Of a DNA stretch of 35,435 nucleotides, positions 8,019 to 13,822 are shown piece after piece. The DNA is taken from contig JAAYOS010000013.1 in NCBI GenBank assembly GCA_012520195.1, positions 1-35,435 on the forward strand, given 5' to 3'. The position numbers and the translations under genes were made by a program. The DNA is from Clostridiales bacterium (lineage in GTDB: Bacteria; Bacillota; Clostridia; Oscillospirales; JAAYOS01). A model generated the notes under the pieces. The model ran no database searches, was not told the DNA's origin, and saw only the letters and a program-made list of their open reading frames with translations. Position 1 is the stretch's first letter, and every line of letters begins with the position of its first letter.

Positions 8019-8660
8019 TTATTCTGTGAGTGATAACGCAAAATCATAATACTGCGCAGGGGCAGAAACAACATCGCAAAGATACGCCTTCATGATGTTG
8101 CCGAAGTCGTGAACTTCACTTACCTCAATATTGATTCCTTCGATATGTGGGGTTGTCAAGTCGATTATCATATGAGCGCCCTGCTGAAGATTATCAATGC
8201 TTAAGAATTTTATACGTGTCTCCGAAACGTAGTATATGTTTGCTTCCACCCGGTATTGAAATTTCACCAGTTTTCTCCGAAACAGCTTAGTACGAAACAG
8301 TTTATAACGGGTTAGTTTAGAACGAATCAGCTTAGGAAGAGACCCTTCTGGAGCCGGTATGTAAGGCATAGCCTTAATGGAAGTATTTGATTCAAACACT
8401 TCTAGGATGCCACTCAGCTTTTCTTCATCAATACTAACCAGACGAAGCAGGTTTCTTGACGACAGGTAAACCTCACCTATGAGCTTTTCTTGAGGGATGT
8501 CGTCACACAACTGGACAAGGGCCAGTCTTGTACCTATTGGGTATAGCGGGATAAATCCGCTAATGAAGTTCAGACTACCCTGTTCTGGGGCAATCTCTGC
8601 AAATCCGTATGCAATTATTTGACCATCGTCCTCTAGCAATGCCGGAAAGCGGATCGTCAT
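8019..8660 (-). CDS. Orphan protein with possible degenerate PilZ-like C-terminal half
   Basis: I do not recognise a clear family. From the ATG at 8658-8660 it has 213 aa; a further in-frame ATG at 8697-8699 would give 226 aa but lacks a ribosome site, whereas the inner one has GGTGAT placed as in a normal Shine-Dalgarno match. Numbering from the outer ATG, residues 1-110 look beta-rich (GEVYLSSRNLLRLVSID at 75-91). Residues 124-143 are four tandem pentapeptides of form L-x-R-x-K (LIRSK, LTRYK, LFRTK, LFRRK). Residues 144-215 (FQYRV..., FLSIDNLQQGAHMII) have the layout of a PilZ domain, basic RxxxR-like stretch then D-x-x-x-x-G, but with Leu where PilZ has Ser. It is the only minus-strand gene among the flagellar genes and faces csrA. 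A c-di-GMP role is speculation. Confidence 0.72.
   Translation of the reverse strand: MTIRFPALLEDDGQIIAYGFAEIAPEQGSLNFISGFIPLYPIGTRLALVQLCDDIPQEKLIGEVYLSSRNLLRLVSIDEEKLSGILEVFESNTSIKAMPYIPAPEGSLPKLIRSKLTRYKLFRTKLFRRKLVKFQYRVEANIYYVSETRIKFLSIDNLQQGAHMIIDLTTPHIEGINIEVSEVHDFGNIMKAYLCDVVSAPAQYYDFALSLTE
8271..8330 (-). repeat. Four tandem 15-bp repeats encoding L-x-R-x-K
   Basis: On the minus strand, four diverged 15-base units encode LIRSK, LTRYK, LFRTK and LFRRK back to back; a fifth, LVKFQ, is a decayed copy. The constant positions are Leu, Arg and Lys. The result is a very basic 20-residue segment between the two halves of the orphan protein. Confidence 0.8.
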
Positions 8661-8780
8661 CCCATCACCCTTTGTTCTCGTTACTATAATCCGAACCATA
8701 TTATAGATGCCCGAACTACGCTTTGCAAGCTATTTGAATTCAGTTCACTCGTACCAACGATATATAAAGAGGTTAGACAT

Positions 8781-9254
8781 ATGTACGATATCGACAGACT
8801 ACTCGCTCTAGTAAACGGGCGCAACGGACTTTGCAGTATTTATGAGGAGACAATGGAATCACTTATATCATGTGATGAGGAGCAGTTGATACTAGGAGTG
8901 GACAAGCTGGTTGAGCTCTCAAATGCAATAGAAGATATCAACAGCTGCATAAATACCTTAGCCGAAGCTGATTCGGAAAACGGGGATAATATTCGGTGCG
9001 CAGTATACAATCGGGGCAGTCGTGCAGGACTGAACGAAGCGTTGCAGATTGTATATGACACAGCACAGGAAGGGTTTGGCTGCCTGAACCGCGCAAGGAA
9101 TGCTTCCTCAATTGTTAGTGAACGGCTAGCAAACTATAAAGATGAGCTAGATAAGAAGATTCGCTCACTGAGTATCCAGCCAAAGATTATTAGTTATCTC
9201 AACAGAGGTGTCTCGACCGAACCGGCTTCCGGTAATATTGATAACAGCGTATAA
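8781..9254 (+). CDS. Small helical protein before fliD; possible FliT/FlgN-like chaperone
   Basis: Unrecognised by sequence. The 157-aa protein has no signal peptide or membrane segment and looks almost wholly helical. SIYEETMESLISCDEEQLIL (about 19-38) followed by GVDKLVELSNAIEDINSCIN resembles the layout of FlgN/FliT export chaperones: a short amphipathic helix with Y-E-x-x, a D/E-E-x-L turn, then a longer helix. A second helix pair (about 85-130) follows and a polar tail ends the protein. AAAGAGG (8766-8772) precedes the ATG at 8781. It stands 41 bases ahead of fliD; FliD's chaperone FliT is often encoded next to fliD and fliS, and no other fliT is seen here. That makes a FliD chaperone role plausible but unproven. 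Confidence 0.72.
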   Translation: MYDIDRLLALVNGRNGLCSIYEETMESLISCDEEQLILGVDKLVELSNAIEDINSCINTLAEADSENGDNIRCAVYNRGSRAGLNEALQIVYDTAQEGFGCLNRARNASSIVSERLANYKDELDKKIRSLSIQPKIISYLNRGVSTEPASGNIDNSV

Positions 9255-9295
9255 GTCTCAAGGTTATCGTAGCATTTACTTTGGAGGTAAACTTC

Positions 9296-11473
9296 ATGAC
9301 ATACATAAACTCATCCTCTCAATCTAGTTCTTACTCAAACAGGGGGCTTTCAGGACTCGTCTCGGGTATCGATACAGAGAAGATGGTAAGTGATATGCTT
9401 TCGGGCACACAGACAAAAATCGATAAAACAAGTCAAGACAAGCAGGTGCTACTCTGGAAGCAAGAGATGTATAGAGGCATCATCTCTTCGCTAAATACCT
9501 TCCAGAGTAAATTTTTCAGCTTCGGCAATGAAAAGACAAACCTATTGTCGAGGTCTTTTTACAGTACCATGAATGCCACTGTCACTGGTACAAGCATGAC
9601 TGTTGTTGCATCATCAACTGCGACCACTGCTCCAATAACAGTTGACTATGTGACGCGTCTCGCAACGCAGTCGAAAATAACCGCCACTGAGACAGCAATG
9701 GGTTCGCTAAAGGGCACATTCAGTAAGGATAATCTAGATAATATCAGTAATAGCAGATACCTAAGTGTTTCGGTGGGTGAAATCGAAGCAACAATACTAA
9801 TTAAGGGCACATCAGAGTCCTCAATCATTTCAAATCTCAACTCCGAACTTGAAAGGAATTTCGGTGAGGATGTTATTAGTGCATCGGTTATTGACGGTAC
9901 GTTCGTCTTAAAATCCGTCGACTCCGAGCAGACAATAAGAATACTTGAAGATTCGGGCACAACTGCACTGGAGATACTCGGTCTCACAGCAGGTGAGGAG
10001 AAGGCTGGTGAGATCAGTGGAAAATTCGATGAATACCAGGCCAACGATTATCTTACAATTACATTGGACGGTATCTCGAAAAACATCGAGATCAACTTAT
10101 CTGCCGCAGACATTGAAGAGTTTGCGTCAGACCTCCAGCAGGAAATCAACAGAGCTTTCGGAAACTCTATAAGTGTAAGCGTGAGCGATGGCGTAATAGA
10201 GTTTACACCCACCAGGACAGATTATGATGAGTTTGGCAATCCGGTAGTTTCTACAGACAAAGCCAGGCAGATAATTCTATCCGGAAGCAACCATATCATG
10301 GATGTGTTCGGTATGCGCAGTGGCCAATCTAACAAAATTGCCCTGGGAATGGAGCTCGGAGAGATCGACTTTCAGAGACCTCTTATTGGAAAAGAGGACC
10401 CGGAGACAGGTGAGGTTGGATATGGGTTTACTATCAACGGCGTTGAGTTCTCATTTTCCTCAAAGGACACACTAAGCTCTGTCATTTCCAAGGTAAATGC
10501 CAGTGATGCCGGTGTGAACATTACATACTCTTCACTTGAAGATCGGTTTGTAATGACTTCGAAAGAGTATGGTGCCGGCTTTAACATAGAGATGCAGGAT
10601 AGTATCGGCTCAAATCTCCTTAACAGTCTTTTTGGGGATGGCTACGTCTATGAGAGCGGAAGGAATGCAGTACTAAGCATCAATGGTATTGAGACGCAGA
10701 GAAGCAGCAATACTTTTTCTGTTGATGGTGTCACAGTTACACTTAATGAGACTACCGACAAAGCAGAGATCATTAATGTATCGCGTAACACAGAGCAGAT
10801 TGTAGACGGGATTATTGAGTTCGTTGATGAGTATAACAAACTAGTTGAAGAACTAACCGGTATGATCAAGGCTAAACCTGTCTACAGAGACTATCCACCT
10901 CTGACCAGTGCACAGAAAAAGGAGATGTCGGAAAGGGAGATAGAGCTCTGGGAGGAGAAGGCAAAGGAGGGATTGTTATCAAACGATCCGACCATCTACA
11001 GACTACTCGAAAGGTTGAGAAGTACGCTCTATTCGAGAGTGCCCGGTTCCTCATATGCACTTTACGACTTAGGCATAGAAACATCAAGTTTATTTAGAGA
11101 TAACGGAAAGCTTGTAATTAATGATAGGGCAAAGCTCCTTAAGGCAATAGAGGCTGATCCTGAGTCGATATATACCCTCTTCACTGATGGACAGAATGGA
11201 ATTGCTACTAGTATAAACAACATACTGAACAGTACAATAAAGGTAAGTTATGGAGGATCAGGTTCCCTTGTTCAGTTAGCCGGAACAGCAGCCTTTTCGG
11301 GTAGCAGTTCATTGGACCGACAGATTGAACAGATGGAAAATAAACTAAAAGAACTTCAGAAGAGATACGACGCTGAAAAGACACGCTACTGGAATCAATT
11401 CAACAAGATGGAAGAGTTGATAAGCACTATGAATCAGCAGAGCAGTTGGCTATACAGTATGTTCTACAACTAG
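9296..11473 (+). CDS. fliD: Flagellar filament cap protein FliD (HAP2)
   Basis: FliD is the exported cap under which flagellin subunits fold at the filament tip. It has 725 aa, at the longer end of the family. The N-terminal FliD domain begins RGLSGLVSGIDTEKMVSDML (about 17-36), the typical G(L)xSGxDxxxxV start, and includes SKDKQ/W-K-Q-E-like LLWKQEMYRGI. The C-terminal FliD domain (about 450-720) includes TEQIVDGIIEFVDEYNKLVE, DLGIETSSLFRDNGKLVIND and ends with a coiled coil near LDRQIEQMENKLKELQKRY. Start choice: a TTG at 9281 is in frame but overlaps the ribosome site GGAGGT (9283-9288); the ATG at 9296 is 7 bases after it. fliS follows after 34 bases. Confidence 0.96.
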   Translation: MTYINSSSQSSSYSNRGLSGLVSGIDTEKMVSDMLSGTQTKIDKTSQDKQVLLWKQEMYRGIISSLNTFQSKFFSFGNEKTNLLSRSFYSTMNATVTGTSMTVVASSTATTAPITVDYVTRLATQSKITATETAMGSLKGTFSKDNLDNISNSRYLSVSVGEIEATILIKGTSESSIISNLNSELERNFGEDVISASVIDGTFVLKSVDSEQTIRILEDSGTTALEILGLTAGEEKAGEISGKFDEYQANDYLTITLDGISKNIEINLSAADIEEFASDLQQEINRAFGNSISVSVSDGVIEFTPTRTDYDEFGNPVVSTDKARQIILSGSNHIMDVFGMRSGQSNKIALGMELGEIDFQRPLIGKEDPETGEVGYGFTINGVEFSFSSKDTLSSVISKVNASDAGVNITYSSLEDRFVMTSKEYGAGFNIEMQDSIGSNLLNSLFGDGYVYESGRNAVLSINGIETQRSSNTFSVDGVTVTLNETTDKAEIINVSRNTEQIVDGIIEFVDEYNKLVEELTGMIKAKPVYRDYPPLTSAQKKEMSEREIELWEEKAKEGLLSNDPTIYRLLERLRSTLYSRVPGSSYALYDLGIETSSLFRDNGKLVINDRAKLLKAIEADPESIYTLFTDGQNGIATSINNILNSTIKVSYGGSGSLVQLAGTAAFSGSSSLDRQIEQMENKLKELQKRYDAEKTRYWNQFNKMEELISTMNQQSSWLYSMFYN

Positions 11474-11507
11474 CCACAGTGGAATTGATTTTTCGGAGGA
11501 TGAGATA

Positions 11508-11882
11508 ATGGCATACAGTAGGTTAAACAAATATCAGGAACAGACAATATTGACGATGACTCCGGGCGAGATGGTCGTTCGCCTCTTTGAGGAATCCGAG
11601 AAGCAGCTAAACATAGCAATGGTCTGTATCGATGATAAAAATATTCAGGGAGCAAATAATGCTCTCCAAAAGGCACAACGGATATTTACATATCTAAAGG
11701 CGTCTCTCGACTTCAATTATCAGCTGTCGGAAAATCTTTCGGCACTGTACGATTTCTTTAACAGGAGACTTGTCGAAGCAAACATGAAGAAGTCAAAGGC
11801 CCCGGTCGAAGAGATTCTGCCGCTTGTATCCGAGCTGCGAGATACGTTCCAACAGGGTGAGCGCCTCGCCAGAATGGCATAA
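11508..11882 (+). CDS. fliS: Flagellin export chaperone FliS
   Basis: FliS binds the flagellin C-terminus in the cytoplasm and prevents early polymerisation. The 124-aa length and four-helix pattern match: YSRLNKYQEQTILTMTPGEM (residues 3-22; the family's Y......v.TASPeeLi start), VVRLFEESEKQLNIAM, NNALQKAQRIFTYLKASLDF and LSALYDFFNRRLVEANMKKS (the A-L-Y-x-F/Y-x-x-R-L signature of the helix-3 region). CGGAGGA precedes the ATG. It ends 65 bases before flgB, and that gap holds a sigma-28 promoter candidate. Confidence 0.94.
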   Translation: MAYSRLNKYQEQTILTMTPGEMVVRLFEESEKQLNIAMVCIDDKNIQGANNALQKAQRIFTYLKASLDFNYQLSENLSALYDFFNRRLVEANMKKSKAPVEEILPLVSELRDTFQQGERLARMA

Positions 11883-11898
11883 ATTTTCCTCTTCCGCT

Positions 11899-11925
11899 AA
11901 AGTTTCAGGAAAATCTGCCGATTAG
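11899..11925 (+). promoter_or_regulatory. Strong sigma-28 (SigD) promoter candidate for flgB-flgC
   Basis: TAAA at 11899-11902, exactly 15 bases, then GCCGATTA at 11918-11925. The -35 matches fully and the -10 differs by one base from the enteric GCCGATAA and by two from the Bacillus GCCGATAT. It sits in the 65-base gap between fliS and flgB, with the flgB ATG about 20 bases downstream. This is the best sigma-28 match in the window. Confidence 0.82.
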
Positions 11926-11947
11926 TTATTAAAGGTAGGTGTAGAAA

Positions 11948-12307
11948 ATGCTTTTTAACAGTCCCGATTTTAAGGTAATGCAGAAATCCATGGATATGCT
12001 TTGGCTTAAACAGAGAGTCATATCCAATAATATTGCCAATATTGAAACGCCCGGATACAAAGCTAAAGCAGTTTCTTTTAGAAATGTTCTCAATCACGAG
12101 TACTACAAAGAGAATCCGGACAAGATTGAAAGCTTGGAACCCGTCGTATCAACAGATACCTCTTCGTCAATTAGAATCGACGGAAACAATGTCGACCTCG
12201 ATAGAGAGAGTTTAGAGCTGTGGAAAACATATGCGCAGTATTCCTATCTACGTGAGAGAGTTTCAGGTCAGATAAAGAATATGCGCTACGTTATAAACAA
12301 CCTCTAG
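11948..12307 (+). CDS. flgB: Flagellar proximal rod protein FlgB
   Basis: FlgB is an exported rod subunit in the periplasm-equivalent space and wall. Its 119 aa is close to the family length (~130). The rod signature ISNNIANIETPGYKAKAVSF is at about residues 23-42 (the family's L.(A)NNIAN..TPgYka). The C-terminal helix LWKTYAQYSYLRERVSGQIK precedes the end MRYVINNL. AGGTAGGTG lies upstream of the ATG, immediately behind the sigma-28 promoter candidate. flgC follows after 38 bases. Confidence 0.95.
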   Translation: MLFNSPDFKVMQKSMDMLWLKQRVISNNIANIETPGYKAKAVSFRNVLNHEYYKENPDKIESLEPVVSTDTSSSIRIDGNNVDLDRESLELWKTYAQYSYLRERVSGQIKNMRYVINNL

Positions 12308-12345
12308 AAAATATTCCAAGGTCTATAAGTAAGGAGATATGATCC

Positions 12346-12780
12346 ATGTACTTTTTAAGCTCACTTAATATTGCCGGCTCTGCATTGACAGCAGAGAGGT
12401 TTCGTATGAATATTATCGCGCAAAACATTGCAAACCAAAATGTGACCCGAACCGAAGACGGCGATCCATACCGGAGAAAACAGGTGGTATTTGAAGAGCG
12501 GAACATGGATTTTGGTTCAGTCTTGAGAGGGTACAGTAATGCAACCGGGCAAGGTGGAGTTCGCGTTGCAGAAGTCGTGGAGAGCGACAAGCCCTTTGAA
12601 ATGACATATGATCCCAACCACCCGGATGCAAATGATGAGGGGTATGTCCTTCTGCCGAATGTAAACACATCGGAGGAGATGGTCGATTTCATGGCTGCAT
12701 CACGTGCCTATGAGGCAAATATTACTGCCCTCAACGTTGTGAAGAATATGGTAATGCAAGCGCTAGAGATTGGGAAATAA
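12346..12780 (+). CDS. flgC: Flagellar proximal rod protein FlgC
   Basis: FlgC is the second proximal rod subunit. The 144-aa size is typical. The N-terminus reads LNIAGSALTAERFRMNIIAQ then NIANQNVTR; the PxRRKQVVFEE region (residues 42-53) is the usual PYRRK.v.f. The C-terminal part has YDPNHPDANDEGYVLLPNVN (88-107), a hallmark of FlgC, and ends with the axial helix ASRAYEANITALNVVKNMVM. AAGGAGATATGATCC precedes the ATG. It is the last gene before a 651-base regulatory gap, where transcription restarts from a new promoter. Confidence 0.96.
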   Translation: MYFLSSLNIAGSALTAERFRMNIIAQNIANQNVTRTEDGDPYRRKQVVFEERNMDFGSVLRGYSNATGQGGVRVAEVVESDKPFEMTYDPNHPDANDEGYVLLPNVNTSEEMVDFMAASRAYEANITALNVVKNMVMQALEIGK

Positions 12781-12926
12781 GCCTTGCCGCCCGAATTAGG
12801 TGGTTTCGGTGCTGTCAGATTTGCTTGAATAATTATGAAATACCTATTCATATTTACGAAAAACAGGAGTGGATTTGTACAATTTGTTGAAAGCGGAAGA
12901 TAAGTGTAAAACAATGAGAATTTGTG
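12781..12926 (+). other. Non-coding stretch between flgC and the fliE leader promoter
   Basis: No convincing gene. There is a weak hairpin with two G-T pairs right after the flgC stop (GCCGCC about 12786, GGTGGT about 12799) but no T tract, so I would not call it a terminator. A 35-codon frame starting at a TTG after CAGGAGTGGAT (about 12875) runs through the promoter below and is probably chance. Confidence 0.5.
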
Positions 12927-12955
12927 TTGACAAACCTCTACACTTTGTTTATACT
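12927..12955 (+). promoter_or_regulatory. Near-consensus sigma-A promoter for the fliE-to-sigD operon
   Basis: TTGACA at 12927-12932 (perfect -35), a 17-base spacer, and TATACT at 12950-12955 (one mismatch to TATAAT). It would start a transcript near 12962, about 125 bases ahead of the riboswitch aptamer and about 470 bases ahead of fliE. The strength of the promoter suggests that control is exerted after initiation, through the riboswitch. Confidence 0.85.
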
Positions 12956-13085
12956 GTATTTACAGTTCAAGGATGAATTGGATATATGTTCCTTGTTTGT
13001 TCGACAACGTAGAGCATTATGAGTACCGTGCCAAGGAAGGTTAGGTTACTTTTCATAATCATTTTCGATTGTTTAACAATAATTT

Positions 13086-13165
13086 CGGCACAACTGTCGA
13101 AAGGCAGTGTCGCAAAGCTATAGGGTCTAAACTCCGCAAAGGCGGAGCATGACAGCCAGTTGCCA
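13086..13165 (+). promoter_or_regulatory. Cyclic-di-GMP-I riboswitch (GEMM-I) aptamer
   Basis: All hallmarks of the GEMM-I class are readable. P1 5' strand GGCA (13087-13090) pairs with 3' strand TGCC (13161-13164). One arm is ACTGTC (13093-13098), GAAA tetraloop (13099-13102), GGCAGT (13103-13108). The invariant CGCAAAGC is at 13111-13118, then TATAGGGTCTAA (13119-13130). The second arm is CTCCGC (13132-13137) with loop AAAG and GCGGAG (13142-13147). ATGACAGCCAG (13149-13159) supplies the tetraloop receptor side and the 3' junction. It lies in the leader between a sigma-A promoter and an intrinsic terminator upstream of fliE. In Clostridioides difficile a GEMM-I riboswitch represses the flgB flagellar operon by ligand-dependent termination; by analogy this should be an OFF switch. 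Confidence 0.94.
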
Positions 13166-13219
13166 TATATTCGTTTGTGATGGGTTTTGTTATTTAAACA
13201 GTTTGAAAACATGATTTTG

Positions 13220-13262
13220 AAGAGTGCCTGAGTACTTATTATCTTTGGCACTTTTTAGTTTT
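13220..13262 (+). terminator. Riboswitch-associated intrinsic terminator
   Basis: AAGAGTGCC (13220-13228) pairs with GGCACTTTT (13247-13255): nine pairs including one G-T, with an 18-base loop, followed by TAGTTTTTAAAAAA. It lies 55 bases after the aptamer and about 170 bases before fliE, so it is placed to abort transcription of the whole operon. Its right arm TGGCA (13246-13250) is complementary to TGCCA at the aptamer's 3' P1 strand (13161-13165), a possible antiterminator. Confidence 0.82.
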
Positions 13263-13431
13263 TAAAAAATTGAGCCTAATTAAGGAATATGCACCAAAAT
13301 ACAACGATAAAAGTAAATATATGGCACATAATATACAAATCATTATACAATAGTATTACATATATATAAAAAAGTTTAACTACGTATATACTTTCTGATG
13401 TACGTGGTGGGACAAGAGGAAGAGGTAAGGT
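13263..13431 (+). other. A+T-rich 5' untranslated leader of fliE
   Basis: About 170 bases of very A+T-rich sequence after the riboswitch terminator, without a credible gene. TATACT at 13387-13392 could serve as a -10 element but has no -35 at 17 bases, and TGGCAC near 13323 does not have a sigma-54 -12 element. The ribosome site AAGAGGAAGAGGTAAGG lies just before the fliE ATG. Confidence 0.5.
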
Positions 13432-13743
13432 ATGTATATTGTTCCAATCACTCAGATGTCGAGTCTCTCGACTTTAGAAAGCGTTACTCAAAATAGCGGA
13501 GATACACAAGCTTCGGGAGCGAAGCTGCCATTCTCCGAGGTAATCAAGGACGCTTACAGTAATTTATCTGAATTATCAGAGACAGCTTCAAACGATGCCT
13601 TCAATTTGGCACTTGGGCAAACTGACGATCTGCATACTATCATGATTAATGCCGAGAAAGCGGCAGTAGCTTTAGAGCTCACTGTTCAGCTTACGGCAAA
13701 AGCTCTCAATGCTTACAATGAGATCATGAGGATGCAGATTTAG
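13432..13743 (+). CDS. fliE: Flagellar hook-basal body protein FliE
   Basis: FliE is the small exported protein that joins the MS ring to the rod. The 103-aa length is typical. After a short variable N-terminus, the conserved core is visible: F-S-E-V-I-K-D-A-Y (residues 29-37; family F...l..al), LALGQTDDLHTIMINAEKAA (about 60-79, the family's G...dlh.vm.a.eka) and VALELTVQLTAKALNAYNEI with MRMQI at the end. It is the first gene after the c-di-GMP riboswitch. A 79-base T-rich gap without a hairpin separates it from fliF. Confidence 0.94.
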   Translation: MYIVPITQMSSLSTLESVTQNSGDTQASGAKLPFSEVIKDAYSNLSELSETASNDAFNLALGQTDDLHTIMINAEKAAVALELTVQLTAKALNAYNEIMRMQI

Positions 13744-13822
13744 TTTTGCCTTTTTTTACTTTTACACATTATCAACTCTCTGGAATCATTGCCAATTATC
13801 TTAATTGTGGTAGGGGACAACG

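Noticed and set aside
8736-8763. Possible sigma-28 promoter before the 157-aa gene (AACGATAT)
   Set aside because: The -10 matches 6 of 8 but no TAAA-like -35 stands at 14-16 bases upstream; too weak to list.
9281-9295. Upstream TTG/GTG start sites for fliD, fliW, fliK, motB, fliH, flgD, fliM, flbD and the TIGR02530-like gene
   Set aside because: In each case the longer frame begins in or before the ribosome site, or inside the preceding gene, while an inner start has a well-placed Shine-Dalgarno sequence.
12875-12979. 35-codon frame with a TTG start after CAGGAG, upstream of the riboswitch
   Set aside because: It runs across the -35 and -10 boxes of a near-consensus promoter and has no recognisable features; a leader peptide would have to start before its own promoter.
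13320-13340. TGGCAC resembling a sigma-54 -24 element before fliE
   Set aside because: The -12 element TTGCA/GC at the right distance is missing, and no sigma-54 activator gene is present in the window.
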